Source: Ministeria vibrans ATCC 50519
Lineage: Eukaryota; Opisthokonta; Filasterea
DNA length: 26,306 nucleotides
Direction of reading: 5' to 3'
NCBI GenBank assembly: GCA_943704425.1
Contig: CALSCP010002859.1
Span: forward strand, 1-26,306
Below are positions 19,155-26,306 of this stretch, in pieces. A program made the position numbers and the translations under genes. Position 1 is the stretch's first letter, and every line of letters begins with the position of its first letter. Under the pieces are notes generated by a model. That model was not told the origin of the DNA. It saw only the letters and a list, made by a program, of their open reading frames with translations, and did not search any database.

Positions 19155-20858
19155 ATGACTGCGATTCTCGTTGAACTTCTCGAACGAATCGACGCAACGT
19201 CTGATCCAACGGCACTGAGCGTGTATGGCGAACTCGAATATGCGTACGAAAAGGCACGGCAACTTAACGCGGAGTCGGCGACGAGCACAGACGCTCTTGA
19301 GGCCTTTGCGCAAGGTTGCGTTCGATTTGAAATTGTTCAAATTGCGTCGGAGCTTCTGGACGCCTCCACTGCCGCACTGTGCGACGCCAGTGTCGGGCTG
19401 ATGCGCCTCATCGCCTCTATTTTGAGCTACACGACGCCTGAACTCAGCACGGGCGAGGCCGAGCAGGCGCTCGTGGACAGCGCACTTGCGTTCACAGCCC
19501 GTCTTCTGGCCGCACACGACCTCCCTCGTCTGACGGGCGCCTTGCGCGAACTCGGTCGTGCCGCCGCCGCGCGTCCAGCTCTTAACATACCCCAACTCAT
19601 CTTTCGCACACACACTCTCCTTGCACTCTTTGGCGACGACGACGAGGACGAAACAGGCGCATTTCCTATTGCAACCCTCAACTTTGTCTATGTCGTGCTT
19701 GCAAGCGCCGCTGTGAACACCAACAGCGCCAAAGCAACTGCACGTCAATTTGCAGCCAATGAAGCGCTTCTGGACGAGATTGTCCTGCGCATTGCTCTTG
19801 ACGACCGGAACACGGCAGCATCCGCCTGTGCGTGTCTCTACGAAGCATGCGAGCACTTTCCTCCACTGCGCACTCAGCTTCTCGATCACTACACGGGCCT
19901 GGCTGGCGAGGCAGCACGCTGGAGCGCACTCGGCGTCGACGAAGCACGCAACCTCCACGCACACCTGCGACTCAGCAGCAGTACAGTCAACAAAGCGAAG
20001 GACGTGATCCCTCCCACAACTGCAACGGATCAGTCTCACCTAGCAGCAGTTACCCTCCAGTCCGCCTGGCGTCGTCGCATCGCCCAACGCTCCGCCTCAA
20101 CACGCCTCACCAACATCGTCCGAGTTCAGCGTCTTGTCAAGCAACGATTCCACCAGCGCATCCAACAGCGTCGCCGCGACCGCCACACTCGCGACCACAA
20201 CACAGCGCAAGCACAGGCACAATTCCAACGATTCCTCCACTCGTGCGAACAGGAAATGGCACTGCTGCGTGCACTCCCACCCTCTCGCATGCATCAGTAC
20301 ACTGCGATGCGTCGAGTGCGTGCTGCAGTGCGCATTCAAAGCGTGTGGCGCGCACACAGAGTACGAACAACCGTCTCTTTGTGTGCCGATAAGGTGCGTC
20401 GCAAGCGCGAAGCGGACGCCGCAACACTCATTCAGCGGTTTTGGCGCCACTACAAGCGGATGCGACAATGCGAGCAACTTCACGAGAGTGAGAGACCAGG
20501 ACTGTGGTCACGTCACACTGTTGAGAGTGTACTCTCCAGTGTGTCAAGTGGTGCTCGCGCAGTGACCGCGACGGAGGAGAAGGCGGTGGACTTGCTTGCA
20601 CTGTTTGCGCATTATGAGCAGAGTGTGTTGGGAAGATCGAGTGGAGTGAAACGGATTGAAGGATTGGCGAGGATGGTGCGCGCACAAGTATCGGAGTTGC
20701 AACGTGTGCGCGACGACCATGAGGAAGTGGTGCAGCATTTGCATTGCACTGCGGCTGAACGGGCGTGTGCCGCAAGGCATCATGAGCGTGAGATGGCGCT
20801 TGTGACGGGGTCGGGGGTGTGGTGGGAAGATCTTAAAGGATTGGCAAGGGATTTTTGA
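19155..20858 (+). CDS. IQCB1: IQ-motif ciliary protein, IQCB1/NPHP5-like
   Basis: Single exon, 567 aa (human IQCB1 598). Residues 1-275 are an all-helical, armadillo-like region. IQ-type calmodulin-binding motifs follow: AVTLQSAWRRRIAQR (about 298-312), a weaker IVRVQRLVKQRF (321-332), AVRIQSVWRAHRVR (391-404) and ATLIQRFWRHYKRM (423-436). LLRALPPSRMHQYTAMRR lies where human IQCB1 has MLEIVHPGQVEKHYREME. The C-terminus VWWEDLKGLARDF recalls the PWWKKL of IQCB1. NPHP5 acts with CEP290 at the ciliary transition zone and binds calmodulin. If the assignment holds, the organism builds cilia. Sequence identity is low outside the IQ motifs, so another IQ-repeat protein remains possible. It converges with the C39-like fragment across 151 bp. 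Confidence 0.72.
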   Translation: MTAILVELLERIDATSDPTALSVYGELEYAYEKARQLNAESATSTDALEAFAQGCVRFEIVQIASELLDASTAALCDASVGLMRLIASILSYTTPELSTGEAEQALVDSALAFTARLLAAHDLPRLTGALRELGRAAAARPALNIPQLIFRTHTLLALFGDDDEDETGAFPIATLNFVYVVLASAAVNTNSAKATARQFAANEALLDEIVLRIALDDRNTAASACACLYEACEHFPPLRTQLLDHYTGLAGEAARWSALGVDEARNLHAHLRLSSSTVNKAKDVIPPTTATDQSHLAAVTLQSAWRRRIAQRSASTRLTNIVRVQRLVKQRFHQRIQQRRRDRHTRDHNTAQAQAQFQRFLHSCEQEMALLRALPPSRMHQYTAMRRVRAAVRIQSVWRAHRVRTTVSLCADKVRRKREADAATLIQRFWRHYKRMRQCEQLHESERPGLWSRHTVESVLSSVSSGARAVTATEEKAVDLLALFAHYEQSVLGRSSGVKRIEGLARMVRAQVSELQRVRDDHEEVVQHLHCTAAERACAARHHEREMALVTGSGVWWEDLKGLARDF

Positions 20859-21009
20859 CTTTAAAACGAAATATTGATGCCCTCGCTGAGTTTGCTGACA
20901 GCTGTCGACAATGAGTGAGTGAGTGAGCGTTTTTTTTTCTGCTCTGTCTAGTTCTGGCACCTTTATTCCACCTAGATTCAGTGCAACAAAAAAGAAAAGA
21001 ATCAGACGT

Positions 21010-21359
21010 TTAATGGTAAACGGACACGCGAAGTATGTCTGAGTAATGGTAAGTGGTGGTGGAGAAGCCGGGATCATGCACTTCAAAGACACCGTTTCCA
21101 TTGTATGCCGTCAGAAGGACCCAATGCTTGCCACCGTGCACATTCGCAATCAGTCCATGGCACTATAGATTGAGAGAGGAGAAAGACGCACACGCAGACA
21201 GACAGAATACATAGAGCGACCATTTTTCGGTGTCAGAAGAATGAGAGTGAGTGAGTGATAAGTCGCACCTGGTTCAGGCCCGAGGCAAGGACTGCCTCGC
21301 TGGGCGTCTCTTGTCCGATGTAGGTGACTCCACCAATTGAGTCGACTGAGCCCCAAATC
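21010..21359 (-). pseudogene. C39-like cysteine peptidase, 3' part only
   Basis: Two exons, 21359-21269 and 21162-21010 (TAA), encode an 81-residue C-terminal piece. IWGSVDSIGGVTYIGQETP is followed by CHGLIANVHGGKHWVLLTAY and VHDPGFSTTTYHYSDI. The GxHWVL (His) and HDPG (Asp) motifs with the YHYSDI end are typical of peptidase C39-like (papain-fold) domains. The part holding the catalytic Cys should be upstream, but before 21359 there is only a 3' splice site, a poly(T)29 tract on this strand, and 100 bp that do not join in phase 2. So the gene is truncated, either in the genome or by misassembly. Substrate unknown. Confidence 0.7.
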
Positions 21360-21369
21360 CTACACCACC

Positions 21370-21398
<29 letters not shown>
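21370..21398. repeat. poly(A)29 tract at the C39/PSMA4 junction
   Basis: Twenty-nine A residues, continued by short A runs broken by G to about 21412. On the minus strand this is the poly(T) before the 3' splice site of the C39-like exon. It is a likely place for an assembly break or slippage. Confidence 0.9.
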
Positions 21399-21400
<2 letters not shown>

Positions 21401-21482
21401 AAAAAAGAAAAAGACGCACCATCTCACCCATTCTATTGAAATTGCCTTTTTTTTTTCTTCTCTTTCTTTCTTTACTGAACAG

Positions 21483-21625
21483 TGGAGTTTGCTACGCTGA
21501 CCCGCAAAGGAGACGAGACGGTCGTGACTACACTGTCCGCGACAGAGATCGACCGACTGCTCAAGGTGGGCAAAGAGGCACTGGAGAAGGAGAAGGCGGA
21601 CAAGGAGAAGAAGGACACGAAGTAA
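21483..21625 (+). pseudogene. PSMA4: Proteasome subunit alpha-4, last exon only
   Basis: After a long T/C-rich tract and the 3' splice site ACAG (21479-21482), the frame reads EFATLTRKGDETVVTTLSAT, then EIDRLLKVGKEALEKEK and a Lys/Glu/Asp tail to TAA. Human PSMA4 ends [28 protein letters not shown] and a similar charged tail, so this is the C-terminus of the 20S proteasome alpha-3 position subunit. The preceding 215 or so residues (proteasome alpha N-terminus and core) are absent upstream on this strand, where the C39-like fragment lies. The exon itself is intact; the rest is missing by deletion, misassembly, or trans-location. Converges with the 185-aa gene across 82 bp. Confidence 0.75.
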
Positions 21626-21707
21626 AATTACAGACGGACACAGTATGCTGTTGTGAAAAAAAAATACAAAGAGAGAGATAGATGTTCAAAGAAAAGGATA
21701 TTTTTTG

Positions 21708-22435
21708 TTACATTGCGGAGGAGGCTTTTTGGGGCGGCAGGGGCTCAGGAGCAGGCGGCATCTCCACTGGCGGCTCCTCTTCGGGTTCTGGATCAAGCAC
21801 GGCGTCTTTCGGTGCGCCCTGAAGCGCATTCTCAAGCGAAGCAGCGCAAAAGACCAGATCTGCCTTGAGTGTGTCAAAGCGGTCCGCGACCTTCTTCTTG
21901 CCGCACAAACCGCCTCCGCCGCCTGTCTGGGCCTTCTTGGTGTTTCCCTTGGTGGCCTTGTGGTCAAATGGCGCCACAAGGTCGTTGCATTCCTACAGAG
22001 AATGTCCGAAACCGCCACACATATGAGCAACGAAAAGCGGTTTCACCAATATAATGGCGTGATGTGAAATATTTTTGCGATACACGCCCCTTTCTCTACG
22101 GAGCGCGCCTGCCGGGGGGTGGGCACACACACACATATATATACACACACATGCACGCATACCTGGACACACATGAGCATGGACTTGATCGCCTCGGCGA
22201 CGGGCGGGTGGCCCAGTTGGTCGGAGCTCAGCGATCGGATGGGCGACGCCGCATCCTTTGCTGCGTTGGCCAGATCCATGCACTTGGCCGCATTGGTGTG
22301 TGCCGTCTTGGCCTCGTGCATCAGAAAGGCGATCTGTCTTCGCATTTGGTTCTGCTGCGACTGGTTCTTCTGTGACATGACTGGCGACATGGCGCGCCCC
22401 GAATACGGCGATTTCATCAGATCACCGCTTGACAT
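21708..22435 (-). CDS. Unrecognised 185-aa helical protein
   Basis: Two exons, 22435-22163 and 21992-21708, joined in phase 0 over a 170-bp intron containing CA/TA dinucleotide runs. MSSGDLMKSPYSGRAMSP is Ser/Pro-rich. It is followed by a probable long helix (about 24-60, with QMRRQIAFLMHEAKTAH and MDLANAAKDA). A second is AIKSMLMCVQECNDLVAPF, which the intron splits, and a third is DRFDTLKADLVFCAASLENAL. Between them lies GGGGGLCGKKK. The tail is Pro/Glu-rich (DPEPEEEPPVEMPPAPEP). The helices could make a small bundle, but I do not recognise a family and assign no function. It is co-oriented with INTS6, 141 bp downstream of that gene. Confidence 0.75.
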
Positions 22436-22576
22436 GGCGTGTGTCAAAGGCGAGTGAGTGAGACTTTGAAGTGAAAAAGAAAGGTGGTTCAAATAATAAT
22501 GTTTAAAATATTGTAATTTGTATGTACTATTGCTCCCCTCATCTCTCTCTCCTCCCTCCTCCTCTATCTATTTGTC

Positions 22577-25500
22577 TCATAGATACTTCTTCAAAAATTC
22601 ACTCAAGTGCCCTGAGACGGAATTCTTGCCATCGGCGCGGGTGCGCGAAATCAAAGTGTGGATGTAGGCAGTCCGTTCGGGTTTGGACATCTTCAGCTTG
22701 TCAATCTGGCTGGTCAGGTGCGCAGTGCGAGTCGTAGTGCGCGCCAGCTCTTGATCAACGGCCTTCTTGATTTTGGAATTGACCTCGGCAATCTCGCGAT
22801 TGGACGGTCGCCCGGGCTTGCGACGAACCACCTCCTGCGGAGGATCCACCGTCTCCACATCAATCTCGCCGTCATCATCGTCATCATCCTCCGCCTCTCC
22901 TTCTTTCTCCTTCTGAGCCATCGCCTGTGCCGCTGCCGCCTTTTGCCTCTTGGTCGGCTTCTTCGCAGCGACCGCTTGGCGTCCCACCCCAGTCGTCTTC
23001 ATCGGAGCTTTCTCCACCCGCGCCCGCTTCCGCCTGCGCCCTTGGTTCTCCTCCTCCGCCTCCTCCTCCTCCTCCTCCTGCTGGCGTCTTGCCGGTCGTT
23101 TTCTTCGTGACACCGCCAACATCTCATCGTCATTGTCACTCTCAGACTCTTCCTCCTCGTCCTCCTCCTCATCTACTACCATTGCCTTGGCACTCTCTTT
23201 GGTCTTCTTCGGTCTCTCCTCCTCGTCGCTCTCGTCGCTCTCCTCCTCCTCACTGCTCGCGTCCAACTCAAACAAGCCCGATTCCTGCGTCGGCTCTGGC
23301 TGCTGCACCAGCAGACTCCCACCACCCAAATCATCTTCTTCCTCCTCCTCATCGTCGTCGTCGTCGTCCAGTTCTCCAACATACATTGTATGCGAGCCCA
23401 CTGTATCGTCACCGTCCTCTTCCTCGTCACTCTCACTTCTGGTGCTCTTTTGAAACGACTGCCGCCATCGTGCAGTGACAGCATCACCACCAGATGCATT
23501 CGTCGCCGAGGGGTCTTGCTTCGCCACCGTCTCAGCTGCAACTGTGACTTGTGGTGTTGCGCGTGGCACGGACTCGACCACTTCCACAGGCGTCTTGGCA
23601 CTCTCCGATGCACTGTTACCATCACCACGACTACTATCACTACGACCACCACTATTGCTACGACTACCAATAGGAGCTGGGTCGACATCGGGCAGGTCTG
23701 TCACGTTAGGCTCGGTGGGCATCACCTCATGCTGCGGCTTGCTCAGCTCCTCATCGTCGTCGGTCAAATCAATCACATCAGCGCTCCTTCGCAAATCGGA
23801 GGGCGACAGCGAATGCGATCGCTGCAACTTGTGATGTTGATGCTGTTGTTGTTGCGCCGGATCTTGTTGTGGTGGTTGATCACTCTCGGAGGCCCCACCA
23901 TTGGCAGGCGCAGTGGACGCGCCTGAGAAGCTGTGGCGACGTCGACTGTTGCGCTTGCCACCAGCGCCACCAAGCTCGAGATTGAGTGCACCTTCGCCGT
24001 CGCTCGCAGCGTCGTCGAGTAGTGCGTCAATGCGTGCGCCGCCACCGCGTCGCTTGCCGTTGCCATCGGATCGAAAGGGATTGCCAAAGATGTGTCTAGG
24101 TTGTGACTCGTCGTCGTTGACGTCGCGCAGTGGCTTGTTGCGCATGAGAGCCTCGTGGTAGTTGCCCATGTCGGCAATGGGCACGCGGTTGCGTCGCTCA
24201 AGGTCACTGGCTGGGTCAGAGCCGTCGGTAGTGCTGCGCGAGCCACTTAGACGCACTCGAATGCGCTGCAATTGTGCAACAAGTTGATCGCGAGGAATGT
24301 CAAACGCATTGTAGTATGGCCGAGTAGAGGGCACAGTCGGGGCAACAGTCGCAGCGGGATCAGAAGGAGTTGCTGTTCCCGCTGCTCCTGCTGCTCCTGT
24401 TGGTGTTGGAGAAGGAGCAGCGGCAGCGGTAGTGGTGATTGTAGTGGTGGTGGGATTGGCGTTGGAGAGAGAGCCGGGGGGAAGGGCGGGAGAGCGCTGG
24501 GCAATGGCTGCGAGGAGTTTGTCGGAATCAGTCTGATTCTGCTGTTGGATTTGGGCAAAGTAGGTTTTGATTTTGGGAGACATGTCGGGACGATCGGGAC
24601 GGTCCGGGATGGGGTTGAGGCCGAGACGGATGAGCGTCTTGCGCAAAGGCTGAAGGTAGTACGGGGGGATGGAGTCAATGTACATGTCGAGACGGTGACG
24701 GAGGGGCGGGGGAATTGGGGGAAGAACATGGGGTGCAAAGGATGGGTCGGCGTTGGCAGTGATGGCGGCAGCGGCGGCGCGCACGTGCGCTGTACCACCG
24801 ATGGCCGTGATGATCTCTTCGAGAAGCGGAAGAAGCACGGGGAAGTCGTAGGGGAGGACGTGGAGAAAGACGCGCTTGAGGTCAAGGTTGTAGCGGAGGT
24901 ACCCGCAAGGAGCACTCAGACGACCGACGGAGGGAATGTGCACGGCGACGAACCAGCAGACGTCGTGTGGGATGTGCACCGACGCAGAGTAGATCTGGTT
25001 GGTGAGTGAGCACGAGGCAATCTCAAAGGTGTCGTGGGGCAGGAGGGAGCTAGGCGTGGGGCTTTCTTTGGGCGCAACCGTCAACTGTGGGTGTGCCTGG
25101 CGCTGCGGCAGCGTCTGCACCGACGGGTTGAGTACGTAGGCCTCAGGCAGAGGCCAAAAGTACGGGCGACTGTCGGGCGGCACAATGAGCAGGCGGTGAG
25201 GTGAGGTGAACTGTGGAGGACCGACAAAGTCCATTAGGACACCCGGTTGGAGACGTTGCGCGAGAGTCTCCATGATGGACATGGCCGCCTTGATACTGGT
25301 GGCCACGTGCGAGCGACCGCCCGTCTGTTCGCACAACTTCGTGATTGGCAGTGTGTCGGCGTCGGGCGGTGGGCACGCCTCTTCGGTGCCCGAAATGCGC
25401 AGCGAGACGCTGTAGAGACGTTGATCCCAGCGAAAGGGCTGCTGCGTCAATTCAGCGCCCACCGACGTGCCTAGTGGCAGTGAAAGCTTGTCCACCACGC

Positions 25501-25874
25501 CTGTGTTGCTTGTAAGTACACCTCCATCGGTCATCAAGATGACGGCAGCTAATAGCAGAGTATAGGATGAGACGTGAGATGTGAAGCACTCAAGTGTATG
25601 AGTGTGAGTGTGTACCGGGGTCGATCCACCAGGGATGCAGCCCAAGGCCGTACGTGTCGACGTTGCGAGCGATGCGTGTGAGGTTGAGCAGCTCAAAGGT
25701 GCTGGAGAGGGCCTTGCCGATGGCGGTGAGGTCGCGCGCGCGCAACGAAGCCACTTCGCGCTGAAACACCGCTGGAACACTTTTCCAGCCACACAGGATG
25801 TTGTCCGTTCCATTCTCGTCGCATGTGATCAGCATGTACCTGTGAGAAACGAGGGGGGAGCGATGAGAGGAGGC

Positions 25875-25951
<77 letters not shown>

Positions 25952-26105
25952 GAGAAGGACAATCGTACCTGTCTGATTTGGAGTCACGGCCGCGCGTGCG
26001 TATGAAATGGTCCACGGTAAAGCGAGCCACGTCAAGGAGTGTCAGGCCCGAGTTGGTGCGTTGGTTCATCGACGCCGACGTGTCGATCACAAATGCGATC
26101 AACAT
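22577..26105 (-). CDS. INTS6: Integrator complex subunit 6 homologue
   Basis: Three exons, 26105-25969, 25839-25616 and 25548-22577, give 1110 aa. MLIAFVIDTSASMNQRTNSG opens a von Willebrand A domain with a MIDAS DTSAS (8-12), and VILMTDGG follows, as in human INTS6. FRWDQRLYSVSLR, CEQTGGRSHV, YFWPLPEAY, PYDFPVLLPLLEEI and PPYYLQPLRK match INTS6 through about residue 430. Integrator cleaves and terminates RNA polymerase II transcripts; INTS6 links it to PP2A in the nucleus. The C-terminal 600 residues are disordered, with acidic runs, Gln/His runs, VIDLTDDDEE (712-721, a SUMO-interaction type motif), KRPARR-like basic clusters and an AT-hook RKPGRPSNR. The usual C-terminal INTS6/SAGE1 domain is not evident. 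ATG 26105 matches the family start; an upstream in-frame ATG at 26204 would add 33 residues from AT-rich sequence. Confidence 0.9.
23749..23776 (-). other. SUMO-interaction-type motif in INTS6
   Basis: The minus strand encodes VIDLTDDDEE, a hydrophobic core flanked by acidic residues, the usual form of a SIM. Function inferred from the motif only. Confidence 0.55.
25882..25946. repeat. (AG)n microsatellite in INTS6 intron 1
   Basis: About 31 AG units within the intron 25968-25840. On the transcript it reads (CT)n and gives a long polypyrimidine region ahead of the 3' splice site. Confidence 0.93.
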
Positions 26106-26204
26106 GGCGAATAAAATTAGTTTGAAATTTGATATTTGATTGACTATTATTTTCTGAGATCTCTCTTTCCGCTTTTTGTTTTTCAACGTAAAGCTGTACT
26201 CCAT

Positions 26205-26306
26205 TTAGTTATGGTAAGAAGGAGAAGAGATCATTCTCTTGTTGTAGGACACAAACACGTTTGCGAGTGCGTCGCTTGACATGACAATTCGAGTGTGGCA
26301 ATTGGG
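26205..26306 (-). CDS. Possible 3' end of a neighbouring gene, or upstream ORF
   Basis: An open frame enters from the window edge and runs 33 codons to TAA at 26207-26205. It includes MSSDALANVFVSYNKR and ends SSPSYHN. Codon use is coding-like. If it is a terminal exon, the INTS6 gene starts about 100 bp further on. If read from its own ATG (26282) it is a 25-codon upstream ORF for INTS6. Its stop abuts the in-frame INTS6 upstream ATG at 26204 (TAAATG). Confidence 0.35.
   Translation of the reverse strand, partial: PNCHTRIVMSSDALANVFVSYNKRMISSPSYHN

Noticed and set aside
20859-21482. Upstream exons of PSMA4 on the plus strand
   Set aside because: Searched for the proteasome alpha N-terminal signature and core; none present, and the space is taken by the C39-like exons.
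22927-23478. Long Ser- or Pro-rich plus-strand frames opposite INTS6
   Set aside because: Antisense of acidic Asp/Glu codon runs, which lack stops on the opposite strand; the minus frame carries recognised INTS6 sequence.
25693-25962. SLSLSL-repeat ORF and its RERERE counterpart
   Set aside because: Translations of the (AG)n microsatellite in INTS6 intron 1.

Overview
The window is nuclear DNA from a compact eukaryotic genome, most likely a unicellular flagellate or a protist with a flagellated stage. Genes are packed 80-800 bp apart, mostly on alternating strands. They are split by short GT-AG introns (about 50-340 bp), and GC-richer exons contrast with AT-rich introns and spacers. TAA, TAG and TGA all end genes here, so the code is standard. 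An IQCB1/NPHP5-like gene implies a cilium or flagellum. Mediator, Integrator, proteasome, Churchill, ZUP1 and ZGRF1 homologues are ordinary deep-eukaryotic genes. A gadkin/AP1AR-like gene would fit an amorphean or holozoan, but I cannot name the species. There are no bacterial features, tRNAs, rRNAs or CRISPR arrays. Most gene models below were assembled by hand from splice sites, and in each spliced model the exon phases close on a stop codon.

Layout. 51-1021 (+) ankyrin-repeat protein. 1197-3386 (-) ZUP1-type deubiquitinase, six exons, with large simple repeats in two introns. 3387-4192 is the largest spacer. 4193-5260 (+) internally duplicated zinc-finger protein. 5607-7132 (-) mitochondrial 2,4-dienoyl-CoA reductase with a minisatellite in one intron. 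7260-8479 (+) AP1AR/gadkin-like membrane-anchored adaptor. 8597-10887 (-) Mediator subunit MED17. 10978-15226 (+) ZGRF1-type helicase, starting only 90 bp from MED17. 15490-16034 (+) Churchill protein. 16133-18787 (-) predicted secreted/membrane alpha/beta hydrolase carrying an EGF-like module and a C-terminal transmembrane segment. 19155-20858 (+) IQCB1-like protein. 21010-21359 (-) 3' part of a C39-like peptidase gene and 21483-21625 (+) the last exon of proteasome subunit alpha-4; both lack their 5' parts and face each other. 21708-22435 (-) unrecognised 185-aa protein. 22577-26105 (-) Integrator subunit 6 homologue. 26205-26306 (-) possible tail of one more gene.

The genes do not form one pathway. 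They cover transcription (MED17, INTS6, perhaps Churchill), genome maintenance (ZGRF1, ZUP1), lipid oxidation (DECR1), trafficking (AP1AR-like), cilium (IQCB1) and proteolysis (PSMA4, C39-like). The most unusual points are: the reciprocal truncation of two head-to-head genes at about 21.36-21.48 kb, which looks like a deletion or an assembly misjoin; the hydrolase-EGF-transmembrane architecture; the duplicated two-finger module of the 355-aa protein; the gadkin-like protein; and three telomere-like TTAGGG tracts inside genes.
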